Assembly: GCA_019239375.1 (NCBI GenBank)
Contig: JAFAZZ010000179.1
Coordinates: forward strand, 1-35,992
Reading direction: 5' to 3'
Source of the DNA: Solirubrobacterales bacterium
GTDB taxonomy: Bacteria; Actinomycetota; Thermoleophilia; Solirubrobacterales; Solirubrobacteraceae
Length of the DNA stretch: 35,992 nt
Under the pieces are notes generated by a model. The model searched no databases. It saw nothing but the letters and a program-made list of their open reading frames with translations, and was not told the DNA's origin. Shown piece by piece: positions 8,012-15,272 of the stretch (the first letter of the stretch is position 1; the number at the start of each line of letters is the position of its first letter). The translations under genes were made by a program, and so were the position numbers.

Positions 8012-9012
8012 GAGCCCACGAGCGTACCCACCGCGAAGGCGAAATACAGGACGACGAGCGCGGCGCCGCCGCCGCGCCACATGCCGCCGGGACGGGTGAG
8101 CAGGCTCAGCGTGACAAGCGTCGTCGCGATCAACCAGCCGAGCTGGAGCTTGCCGAGCGTGGTCACCGCGGCCAGCGTCACGAACAGCGACGGGATGATC
8201 ACGCCGGCCGCCAGGTTGATCGTGTTGCTGTTGAATGCTTCTCCGACCAGCGCGGCGCCGCGGCCAGCCACGCCCAGACGGACTGCGGTGACGGCGTTCG
8301 GGATGCTGGTCAGCGGACCGAGGATCAGCGCGCCGAGCACCGCGCTCGAGATGTGCCAGTGGTCTCCCAGACTGAGCGCGGACTCCACCATCCCTGCGCT
8401 GCCCGCGATGATCAGCGTCAGGTCGACCACGATCAGCCCGAACAGGTGATGGGTGGGGTTCGTCGAGGCGGCGGTCGGGCGTTCAGGGCCGGGGTGCTCG
8501 TGGAGGGCTCGGCCCAACCGCGCCGCGAGCGAGCGCGGCTTATGAGCCAGCCGGTCGAGCACGCGGGCACCCACGATCACCAGCGTGAGGTACGGGAGCA
8601 GCACCACGGCCGACATGCCCGCCGCCGCCGCCGGGGCCAGCCAACCCAGGAGCAGTGCGCCGGCGAGCAGCGTCACGAGCAGGCCCACCGTGCCCTCAAT
8701 CAGCAGGACCTCCCGCGGCAGCCTGACCCGCCCGGCCACCAGCGCGCTCAAGCCGATCATCGCGGCGAGGTTGAAGCCGTTGGAGCCGACCAGAACTCCG
8801 ATGCCGACGTCGTGGGCTCCCTTGATCAGCGCGAACAAGGCCGAGGAGATCTCAGGGCCGTCGGCGGCGACCGCGGTCAAAAGTCCGATCAGCGCCTCCG
8901 GAAAGCCGAACCGGACGCCGAGGCGGTCCAGCCGCCGCGCGAACAACCGGGCGGCCCCGAGCGTGACGGCCAGCGAGACGAGAAAGAGCGGGACTGCGAG
9001 GGCGGGGGACAT
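8008..9012 (-). CDS. CaCA-superfamily Na+/Ca2+ (cation) exchanger-like membrane protein
   Basis: Integral membrane antiporter of 334 residues with about ten helices in two inverted halves. The first alpha-repeat is clear (ADGPEISSALFALIKG, then GVLVGSNGFNLAAMIGL). The second reads GPLTSIPNAVTAVRLG followed by EAFNSNTINLAAGVIIP. Exchangers usually have a G(T)SxPE motif in each half with an ion-binding Glu. Here the first half keeps PE, but the second half has PN, so substrate or stoichiometry may differ. ATG at 9010-9012 is chosen because the hydrophobic N-terminus begins there; the open frame reaches 9288 but the extension is not membrane-like. It is the first gene of the operon that ends with kdpE, overlapping the deacetylase by ATGA. 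Substrate is inferred from the family only. Confidence 0.85.
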   Translation of the reverse strand: MSPALAVPLFLVSLAVTLGAARLFARRLDRLGVRFGFPEALIGLLTAVAADGPEISSALFALIKGAHDVGIGVLVGSNGFNLAAMIGLSALVAGRVRLPREVLLIEGTVGLLVTLLAGALLLGWLAPAAAAGMSAVVLLPYLTLVIVGARVLDRLAHKPRSLAARLGRALHEHPGPERPTAASTNPTHHLFGLIVVDLTLIIAGSAGMVESALSLGDHWHISSAVLGALILGPLTSIPNAVTAVRLGVAGRGAALVGEAFNSNTINLAAGVIIPSLFVTLAAVTTLGKLQLGWLIATTLVTLSLLTRPGGMWRGGGAALVVLYFAFAVGTLVGS

Positions 9013-9133
9013 CGGGCTCCACGGTCGGCGAGGAGCGCCGACCAGGCTTCCCGGCTCACCTCGAGCGCACGTTAGCGCAAGGCCATTCCCCGAGTGGAAG
9101 GAGTCCGGAGAGCCGCGGCGAAAGGCACGAACC

Positions 9134-9709
9134 ATGCTGCTCAGACGCCGCACTCCGCAGATCGACACCCGCCCGATTCCCGCCGCCCAGGGCTTCGAGC
9201 ACCTGGCCGGCGAATCGATCGCCGTCCTCAGATGGCTCAGGGCGAACCAGGTCGAGTTCGTCCTCGTCGGACCCGTGGCCGCGGCCATCCGCGCCGGCGG
9301 CGGGGAATCCGGTGCGGTGGCGATCGTCCCGGCGCCCTATCGCCGCAACTTCGAGCGCCTCCGGCGCGCCCTCGAGGCCGCGCATGCGAGGCCGCGCGGC
9401 GACGGCGTCGGCAAGCCGAACCGCGAGGCCCGGCCGGCCAAGATGACGTTCGACGCGGGCGCCGGCGGGGAGCGGTGGATGCTCGGCACCGGTCAGCACT
9501 ACCTGGACGTGGAGGGGCGGCCGAGCGGGACGCCTGGCTACCAGGAGCTCCTCTACGAGGCCGGCCGCTTCGAGCTGGCCGAGGGGCTGAGCGTCGACGT
9601 CGCCTCCCCGGAGGACATCGAGCACTACGACCAGCTTCGCCGCACCGGCGCGGCGCCCGAGATGCGGATTACGCGCGGCGCGCCGCGCGAGCAGCTGGAA
9701 GCGCACTAG
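9134..9709 (+). CDS. Nucleotidyltransferase-fold-like protein of unknown role
   Basis: A soluble protein of 191 residues. The segment around residues 25-75 (LRANQVEFVLVGPVAAAIRA, then VAIVPAPYRRNFERLRRAL) resembles the start of minimal nucleotidyltransferases, which carry a VVIGG-type turn followed by a DLDI-type metal site. Here GG is GP and the DxD metal site reads AVAIV, so catalysis looks lost. A late VASPEDIEHYDQLRRTG stretch resembles the end of the same fold. ATG at 9134 is preferred; the open frame extends upstream to 8585 but is antisense to the exchanger gene. It stands alone between the exchanger operon (divergent) and the PAP2 gene 73 bp downstream. Fold assignment is tentative. 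Confidence 0.55.
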   Translation: MLLRRRTPQIDTRPIPAAQGFEHLAGESIAVLRWLRANQVEFVLVGPVAAAIRAGGGESGAVAIVPAPYRRNFERLRRALEAAHARPRGDGVGKPNREARPAKMTFDAGAGGERWMLGTGQHYLDVEGRPSGTPGYQELLYEAGRFELAEGLSVDVASPEDIEHYDQLRRTGAAPEMRITRGAPREQLEAH

Positions 9710-9782
9710 CCGGCGGCGTGTCACCCAGCCCCAGGAGGTTGACGTCCGGGGTAATTGCGCCGGGGCGTACTAGGCTGAGCGA

Positions 9783-10634
9783 ATGCCGATGCGCGCCCGG
9801 AACGCGACGCTGGGGGCGGTTGCCTGCGTGACGCTCCTAGCGCTGATGTGGTTCGCCGCCTTTCACCTCGGCTTCTTCAGGCACCTCGACCAGTCGATCT
9901 ACCTGCAGTTCGTCGACCTGAAGGCTCACGGCCGGATCGCGTCGATCGCGGAGCACTTCGTGCGGCTGTTCGACGTGAACCCCTACGCCTACCTGGTCCT
10001 GGCGCCGCTCGTGCTCGCCCTACTTCGGCGACGGCCGTGCGTCGTGCTTGCGGTTGCGGCGATCGTTCTCGGCGCGAACGTGACCACGGAGGTGCTCAAG
10101 CACGTGCTCGCGGCGCCGCGGCCGGGCTCGCTGTTCGCCGGCGGAGTGTCATCGCTGCCCCCCGCCTCCTGGCCGAGCGGCCATTCGACCGCGGTCATGG
10201 CGCTGGTGCTCGCGTCGGTGCTGGCCGCGCCGGCTCGCCTGCGTCCTGTGGTCGCGGCGTTGGGGGCGTCGCTGGGTATCGCCGTCGGTTACTCGCTACT
10301 GGCTACGGGGACGCACTACCCGAGCGACGTGCTTGGCGGGTTCCTAGTGGCCGCGACCTGGGCCCTCTGCGCGGTAGCCGCGCTGCTCGCCTCCGAACGC
10401 TGGCGCTCCAGTCCACGTCGGAGCCACGACCGGGTGTCGATCCGGTCGGCGCTCGGCGCCCCGGGGGCGGTGGTGGTGGCGGCGCTCGTATTCAGCTTGG
10501 TCCTCGTGGGGGTCCGGACGCACGAGGTCGTCTCCTACGTCCAGGCTCACCGGGGGTTCGTGCTCGGTGCCGCTGGGATCGCGGTACTCAGCCTCAGCCT
10601 GTCCACCGCCGTGGTGCTGAGCGTCCGCCGCTAG
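9783..10634 (+). CDS. PAP2-superfamily membrane phosphatase
   Basis: A 283-residue membrane protein of the type 2 phosphatidic acid phosphatase family. These enzymes act on lipid phosphates such as phosphatidic acid or undecaprenyl pyrophosphate at the outer membrane face. An N-terminal helix (about 10-31) is followed by further helices. The three family motifs are KHVLAAPRP (motif 1), WPSGHS (motif 2) and TGTHYPSDVLGG (motif 3). The Arg that normally precedes motif 3 (SRxxxxxH) is Leu here (SLLATGTH), seen directly. The last 70 residues add two more hydrophobic segments beyond the usual core. Substrate cannot be told. It converges on the adenosyltransferase gene with a 7-bp gap. Confidence 0.88.
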   Translation: MPMRARNATLGAVACVTLLALMWFAAFHLGFFRHLDQSIYLQFVDLKAHGRIASIAEHFVRLFDVNPYAYLVLAPLVLALLRRRPCVVLAVAAIVLGANVTTEVLKHVLAAPRPGSLFAGGVSSLPPASWPSGHSTAVMALVLASVLAAPARLRPVVAALGASLGIAVGYSLLATGTHYPSDVLGGFLVAATWALCAVAALLASERWRSSPRRSHDRVSIRSALGAPGAVVVAALVFSLVLVGVRTHEVVSYVQAHRGFVLGAAGIAVLSLSLSTAVVLSVRR

Positions 10635-10641
10635 GTGTCCG

Positions 10642-11199
10642 CTACGCCCGGTAGCGGCCTGGCTCCCACAGCGGCTCCTCGCCGCGATTGGCGCCCCGGC
10701 TCAGGATGAACAGCAGGTCCGAGAGCCGGTTCAGGTAGCGCACGACCTCCGGCTCGAGCTCGTCGCCGCAGGCTATGGCGAGCCGCTCGGCGCGGCGGCA
10801 CACGGTCCGGCACACGTGGAGCTGGGCGGCGGCGTTCGTTCCCCCCGGGAGGACGAACGACTTGAGCGGTGCGAGCGTGGCGTTGACCTCGTCACAGCGC
10901 GCCTCGAGCCACGCCGTCTGGTCGGGAACCACCCGCAGGCGTTCGCGCTCCGGGTCGGGTGGCACCGAGATGTCGGCGCCCACGTCGAACAGGTCGTTCT
11001 GGATCCGCCGCAGCCACGGCGCATACTGCGCCGGCAAGTCGTCGACTGTCAGGGCAACCGCGATCTGGGCGTTCAGCTCGTCGACAGTGCCGTAGGCCTC
11101 GATCCGGGGATGCGTCTTCGGCACCCGGCTCATGTCGCCCAGATGGGTCTCGCCCGAGTCGCCCAGGCGCGTGTAGATCCGGGTGAGGTTGACGGTCAT
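10642..11199 (-). CDS. Cob(I)yrinic acid a,c-diamide / cobalamin adenosyltransferase, PduO type
   Basis: An ATP:cob(I)alamin adenosyltransferase of 185 residues, which makes coenzyme B12 from reduced corrinoid and ATP in the cytoplasm. The N-terminal ATP-binding signature is visible as YTRLGDSGETHLGD followed by RIEAYGTVDELNA. The C-terminal part carries FVLPGGTNAAAQLHVCRTVC, CRRAERLA and YLNRLSDLLFILSR, all typical of the PduO/MMAB family trimer. ATG at 11197-11199 is the first good start. It is transcribed away from the cobalamin riboswitch and ECF-type operon, with about 50 bp between its start codon and the riboswitch. It would convert incoming B12 into the active coenzyme. Symbols differ between species (pduO, cobO, mmaB), so none is given. 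Confidence 0.95.
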   Translation of the reverse strand: MTVNLTRIYTRLGDSGETHLGDMSRVPKTHPRIEAYGTVDELNAQIAVALTVDDLPAQYAPWLRRIQNDLFDVGADISVPPDPERERLRVVPDQTAWLEARCDEVNATLAPLKSFVLPGGTNAAAQLHVCRTVCRRAERLAIACGDELEPEVVRYLNRLSDLLFILSRGANRGEEPLWEPGRYRA

Positions 11200-11244
11200 G
11201 CGGTCGCGCCCGAGTCTAATGCTGCCGCGCTACGATGCCAGCAA

Positions 11245-11400
11245 TTCGAGGTCGGTGGTGATGGGAAGCCGGTGTGATTCCGGCGCGGACCCGCCACTGT
11301 GATCGGGGACGCCGGTCGCATCGAAGCCACTGGCTGACGTCGAGTCAGCTGGGAAGGCGCGAGCGGTAGGCCCGAAAGCCAGGAGACCAGCCTCCGACCA
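11245..11400 (+). ncRNA. Cobalamin (B12) riboswitch
   Basis: A clear cobalamin riboswitch on the plus strand. Outer helix strands GGTCGG (11250-11255) and CCGACC (11394-11399) pair. Inside are conserved blocks: GATGGGAAGCCGGTG then GATTCCGGCGCGGACCCGCC and ACTGTGAT, then GAAGCCACTGG and CTGGGAAGGC. The B12 box AGCCAGGAGACC is near 11378-11389. The downstream ribosome-binding stretch GAAAGGGG (11421-11428) is about 20 bases after the aptamer, so control is probably at translation start; no U-run terminator is visible. It governs the five-gene operon from 11437 to 17038 by position. Confidence 0.96.
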
Positions 11401-11436
11401 CAAAGCCGACAGCCCTCGTGGAAAGGGGTGGCCCTC

Positions 11437-11859
11437 ATGCATCGCAAGATCCTCGTCGCGCTCGCGGGAGCGCTCGTCCTCGCTCTGGCGGCCTCTGGCG
11501 CGGCGCTCGCCGTCGGCACGGGAGCGGCCGTGAACGTTCAGGTCAAGAGCCTGACCAAGACCCTGCTGGGGCCGAGCACCGTGCACGGCGAGAAGGGCTG
11601 GATCACCAAGGGTGGCACCCCGCACGGCAAGTGCTCGGGCAACAGCGCAGCCGGCGCGCTCGACGCCGCCACGCACGGCAGGTGGACCGGCAAGTACTAC
11701 GCCTCGGTGCCGGGCATCTTCGTGACGTCGATCCTCGGGGTGAAGCCAACCGGGTCGCATTTCTGGGGCGTATTCGTCAACGGCAAGTCCTCGAGCGCCG
11801 GAATCTGCGAGATCAAGTTGCGCGCGGGGGAGCGGCTGCTGTTCAAGATCGTCAAGTGA
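11437..11859 (+). CDS. Secreted DUF4430 (transcobalamin C-terminal-like) protein
   Basis: A small exported protein of 140 residues, the first gene after the cobalamin riboswitch. A signal peptide (residues 1-26, LVALAGALVLALAASG then ALA) is followed by a compact beta-rich domain with YYASVPGIFVTSILGV, FWGVFVNGKSSSAGIC and GERLLFKIVK. This matches DUF4430, the fold of the C-terminal domain of animal transcobalamin and intrinsic factor, which caps one face of bound B12. Two cysteines (in HGKCSG and AGICEI) may form a disulfide. ATG at 11437 is preferred over GTG at 11428 because GAAAGGGG sits 8 bases before it. There is no lipobox, so it is secreted or stays attached through partners. Function as a B12-binding part is inference. 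Confidence 0.82.
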   Translation: MHRKILVALAGALVLALAASGAALAVGTGAAVNVQVKSLTKTLLGPSTVHGEKGWITKGGTPHGKCSGNSAAGALDAATHGRWTGKYYASVPGIFVTSILGVKPTGSHFWGVFVNGKSSSAGICEIKLRAGERLLFKIVK

Positions 11860-11881
11860 GGCTGCGCGGCGCGCGACTCCC

Positions 11882-12808
11882 ATGAGCCGGAGCGTTGCCC
11901 TCACGGCGGGCGCGATCGTCGCGGCGGTCGCGCTCGCCGGCTGCGGCCTCGGCGCCGGCAAGGGCACCTCAGGCGTCACGCTGACCGTCACCCGGGACTT
12001 CGGTGGCGCCCCCGTCGCGTCCGTCGCCGCGGGGCACGTCGCAGGCGCGCAGACCGTGATGCGCATGCTCGAGCGATCCTTCCGCGTCACCACGCGCTAC
12101 GGAGGTGGGTTCGTCCAGTCGATCAACGGCCTGTCCGGCAGCGCGTCCCGGCGCGACTGGTTCTACTACATCAACGGCGTCCAGGCAGCGCTGGGCGCGG
12201 CGGGCACCGCGGTCCATCACGGCGACCGGATCTGGTGGGACCTGCACGACTGGACGGCAACGGATTCGATCCCCGCCGTGGTCGGCTCGTTTCCCGAGCC
12301 GTTCCTGCACGGGAAGGGGGGCAGGCGGTGGCCGACGACCCTCGCGTGTGCGCCGGACACCAGGTCGGCATGCCAACGGGTCGCCTCGGAGCTCAAGGCG
12401 GTCGGCGTACCTGCGGCCACGCAGGTGATCGGTAGCGCCTCCGGCACCGACTCGATCGCGGTGGTGGTCGGGACGTGGAAGGACGTGCAGGGGCAGCTGG
12501 CCGCCAGGCTGATCGGGGACGGACCCGCTTCGAGCGGGATCTACGCAAGGTTCACCGGTGCGGCCGGCGGGACGCTGGATTTGCTCGATCCAAAAGGTCA
12601 CGTCGTACGCACCCTGGGATCGGGGGCGGGGCTGATCGCGGCCACCGCTCAGGGCTCCGCCGCCCCGACTTGGCTGATCACCGGCACCGACGCCGCCGGG
12701 GTGTCCGCGGGGGCGGCCGCGCTCGCGCCGGCAAGGCTGCAGAACCACTTCGCGCTCGCCGTCCAAGGCGCCACCAACCTGCCCCTGCCGCTGGAGGCGG
12801 CCAGTTGA
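11882..12808 (+). CDS. Lipoprotein with DUF4430 (transcobalamin C-terminal-like) domain
   Basis: A predicted lipid-anchored surface protein of 308 residues. The signal peptide ends in the lipobox LAGC (Cys at residue 21). A DUF4430-type domain follows at about 32-122. It has VTLTVTRDFG, TVMRMLERSF, GGGFVQSINGLSG, DWFYYINGVQ and HHGDRIWWDLHDWT, the usual order in this family. The rest (about 125-308) is a second region of unknown fold with two cysteines (LACAPDTRSAC). The 22-bp gap from the preceding gene and the 4-bp overlap with ecfT (TTGA) place it inside the operon. It may hold B12 at the cell surface together with the other DUF4430 protein and the toroid domain of the S-component; that is inference. 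Confidence 0.85.
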   Translation: MSRSVALTAGAIVAAVALAGCGLGAGKGTSGVTLTVTRDFGGAPVASVAAGHVAGAQTVMRMLERSFRVTTRYGGGFVQSINGLSGSASRRDWFYYINGVQAALGAAGTAVHHGDRIWWDLHDWTATDSIPAVVGSFPEPFLHGKGGRRWPTTLACAPDTRSACQRVASELKAVGVPAATQVIGSASGTDSIAVVVGTWKDVQGQLAARLIGDGPASSGIYARFTGAAGGTLDLLDPKGHVVRTLGSGAGLIAATAQGSAAPTWLITGTDAAGVSAGAAALAPARLQNHFALAVQGATNLPLPLEAAS

Positions 12809-13677
12809 TCTACCGCCGCCGCGCCAGCCCGCTGCATGCCGCGCGCGCCGGCGTCGGCTGCGCGTACTGCCTTGCTCTCGCGCTGGCGGCGCTCGTGCTG
12901 CCGGCTCCCGTGACCTTAGCGGCGCTCGTGACGGCGATCGCCGGCATCGCGGCCGGCGCCGGGGTGGGACGGGAGCTGCGCCGAGCGGCGCGCCTTGCGC
13001 TGCCGCTCGGCTTGCTGGTCATGGCGGTCAACGCGCTCGTGGTGCGCGACGGCCTGACCGTGATCGCCCGGTTGGGAGACCTCCCCGTGCTCGGCCAGAC
13101 CGACATCACCCTCGAGGCGACGGTGGCCGGCGGCGTGCTCGGGCTGCGGGCGATCGCGCTGATCCTGTGCGCCGCCCTGTACACCGCCGCGATCGACCCC
13201 GATGAGGTCCTCCGGCTGTTCCGGCGCTTCTCGTTTCACTCAGCGCTGACCGCGACGCTGGCCACCCGGATGGTCCCGCTCCTGGCCCGCGACGCCCGCC
13301 GGCTCGCCGATGCCCAGCGATGCCGGCCCGGCCGGCCGCCGTCGCGCGTCCAGATCATGCGCGCGGCCTCGTCCAGCGTGCTCGACCGGGCGCTCGAGGT
13401 GGCCGCCGCGCTCGAGGTGCGCGGTTACGGTGCAGCGCGCCGCGCCCCCCGCAGCACCGCGGCAAACAGGCCATGGTCGCGTCACGATCTGAGCTTCACG
13501 GCCTCGGCGCTGGCCATCGTGGCGCTGGCCGTCGGCGCCCGCGTGGCCGGGCTGTCGCGGTTCGAGTCAGCCCCGGCGCTCCACGTGCCGGTGGGGCCGG
13601 CGGGGGTGGCCGTCGCCGTCGGGCTGGTGGTGCTCGCGCTGGTGCCGTTCGCGGCCCGGAGGGGGATCGAGCCGTGA
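12805..13677 (+). CDS. ECF transporter transmembrane (T) component, CbiQ family
   Basis: Energy-coupling membrane subunit of 290 residues that links the two ATPases to the substrate-binding S-component. Hydrophobic helices lie at about 20-60 and 65-82, with more after residue 110. The cytoplasmic coupling region holds DPDEVLRLFRRFSF, TLATRMVPLLARDARRLADAQ and ALEVRGYGAAR; the last is the family's Arg-containing coupling motif. Two more helices close the protein. The TTG start at 12805 overlaps the lipoprotein TGA by four bases, and the stop overlaps the GTG of the ATPase gene. The frame is open further upstream, but that part overlaps the lipoprotein gene. The substrate is assigned through the riboswitch and neighbours, not from this subunit. 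Confidence 0.88.
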   Translation: MIYRRRASPLHAARAGVGCAYCLALALAALVLPAPVTLAALVTAIAGIAAGAGVGRELRRAARLALPLGLLVMAVNALVVRDGLTVIARLGDLPVLGQTDITLEATVAGGVLGLRAIALILCAALYTAAIDPDEVLRLFRRFSFHSALTATLATRMVPLLARDARRLADAQRCRPGRPPSRVQIMRAASSSVLDRALEVAAALEVRGYGAARRAPRSTAANRPWSRHDLSFTASALAIVALAVGARVAGLSRFESAPALHVPVGPAGVAVAVGLVVLALVPFAARRGIEP

Positions 13678-15272
13678 GCGTCCTCTCGCTGGACCGGGTG
13701 ACGTACTCGTATCCCGGCGCCGCGGCGCCGGCGCTGCTCGACGTCGGGATTGCGGTCGCGCCCGGCGAGCTCGTCGTGCTGGCCGGGGCTTCGGGCTCGG
13801 GGAAGTCGACGCTGCTGCGCGTCGCCAACGGGCTCGTGCCGCACTTCCACGGCGGCGTGTTCGCGGGCCGCGCGAGCGTGGCCGGGATGGACACGCGCGA
13901 GCACGGCCCCGGCGAGCTGGCCCGTGCCGTCGGCACGCTATTCCAGGATCCGGAGACGCAGGTGGTGATGGGGACGGTGCGGGCGGAGCTCGCGCTGCCG
14001 CTGGAGAACCGGGGTGAGCCGATGCCGGCTGTCGCGCGCGGGGTCGAGGAGGTGGCCCTCGCGCTCGGGATCGCCGATCTGCTCGATCGTCCCACCGCTG
14101 AGCTGTCCGGTGGCGAGCTGCAGCGTGTGGCTCTCGGGGCGGCGGTAGTGGGCCGGCCACAGCTGATCCTGCTTGACGAGCCCACCTCGCAGCTCGATCC
14201 GGTGGCCGGCGATGAGCTGATCGCGCTCCTCAGACGCCTGGGCGAGGACTTCGACACGGCGATCGTGCTTGCCGAGCACCGGCTCGAGCGCTGCCTGGGC
14301 TTCGCCGACCGGGCGATCGCCATGTGCGCCGGCCGGGTGGTGTGCGACGCGGCTCCCGGCGAGTTCCTGACCTGGGCGTGCGCCGAGGCGCCGGAGCTGG
14401 CGACCCCGGGCGCCCGGTTGTTGTCTGGCCTGGGGCTTGCGCCCGCCGCGGGGGTCAAGGCAGCGCGTTCTGCGCTGCGGGCGCACGGGCTGCTGCGAAG
14501 CGCCGAGCCCATCGAGGGCGGCGCCTCCGGCGGGCCTGACCACGAGACGGTTCGGCGCGCCGGAAACAGCGCTCTCAAGTTCGACCGCGTCTGGCATGAG
14601 CTCGATCGCGGCCCGACCGTTCTCCGCGGGGTGTCGCTGTCGCTGCGCCGCGGCGAGCGCGTGGCGCTGATGGGGCGCAACGGGGCAGGCAAGTCCACGC
14701 TGCTGCGCCACGGCGCCGGGCTGATGCGCCCGACGCGCGGGAAGGTCACGAGCACCGGGAGGGTGGCGCTGCTGCTCCAGAACCCGACCGACTACCTGGT
14801 CCACGACCAGGTGGCCCAGGAGGCCTCGCCGGTCGCGTTGGCCACCGTAGGGCTCGGCGATCCGGGGCTGCGCGAGCGCCATCCGCGTGACCTCTCGGGC
14901 GGCGAGAAACAGCGGCTGGCGCTGGCCATCGTGCTCGACGACCCCGACCAGGCGGCAGTTGTCGTCTGCCTGGACGAGCCCACCCGCGGCATGGACCGGC
15001 GGCGAAAGGACGAGCTCGCCGCGCTGCTGTGCGAGCTCGACGCTGCCGTCCTCGTCGCCACCCACGACCCGGAGTTCGTGGCCGCCTTCGCCGAGCGGGT
15101 GATTCTCCTGGCCGATGGCGCGCCGATCGCCGACGGGTCGCCGAGCGAGGTGCTCGCCGGCGGCACCTACTTCGCCACCGAGACCGCGCGCATCCTCGGT
15201 GGCGCGGGTGGCGCGCTGCGGCCAGAGGAGGGCGTGTCGCTGTTGGCGGCGTTGCTCGAGGTGGGCGCATGA
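13674..15272 (+). CDS. ECF transporter ATPase, two ABC domains fused (EcfA1-EcfA2)
   Basis: A cytoplasmic protein of 532 residues with two complete ABC ATPase domains in one chain; many ECF systems use two separate proteins. Domain 1 has Walker A GASGSGKST (about residue 37), Q-loop FQDPETQVV, signature LSGGELQR (144) and Walker B LILLDEPTSQLD (164). Domain 2 has Walker A GRNGAGKST (334), Q-loop LLQNPTDYLV, signature LSGGEKQR (409), Walker B VVCLDEPTRGMD (430) and switch His in VATHDPEF. The DPET and NPTD Q-loops are typical of ECF ATPases. The linker (about 235-300) is Ala/Gly-rich. The GTG start overlaps ecfT (GTGA) and the stop overlaps the next gene (ATGA), so all are coupled. Confidence 0.93.
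   Translation: MSVLSLDRVTYSYPGAAAPALLDVGIAVAPGELVVLAGASGSGKSTLLRVANGLVPHFHGGVFAGRASVAGMDTREHGPGELARAVGTLFQDPETQVVMGTVRAELALPLENRGEPMPAVARGVEEVALALGIADLLDRPTAELSGGELQRVALGAAVVGRPQLILLDEPTSQLDPVAGDELIALLRRLGEDFDTAIVLAEHRLERCLGFADRAIAMCAGRVVCDAAPGEFLTWACAEAPELATPGARLLSGLGLAPAAGVKAARSALRAHGLLRSAEPIEGGASGGPDHETVRRAGNSALKFDRVWHELDRGPTVLRGVSLSLRRGERVALMGRNGAGKSTLLRHGAGLMRPTRGKVTSTGRVALLLQNPTDYLVHDQVAQEASPVALATVGLGDPGLRERHPRDLSGGEKQRLALAIVLDDPDQAAVVVCLDEPTRGMDRRRKDELAALLCELDAAVLVATHDPEFVAAFAERVILLADGAPIADGSPSEVLAGGTYFATETARILGGAGGALRPEEGVSLLAALLEVGA

Noticed and set aside
8585-9133. N-terminal extension of the nucleotidyltransferase-like gene
   Set aside because: The frame is open, but it lies antisense to the exchanger gene; the ATG at 9134 is the reasonable start.
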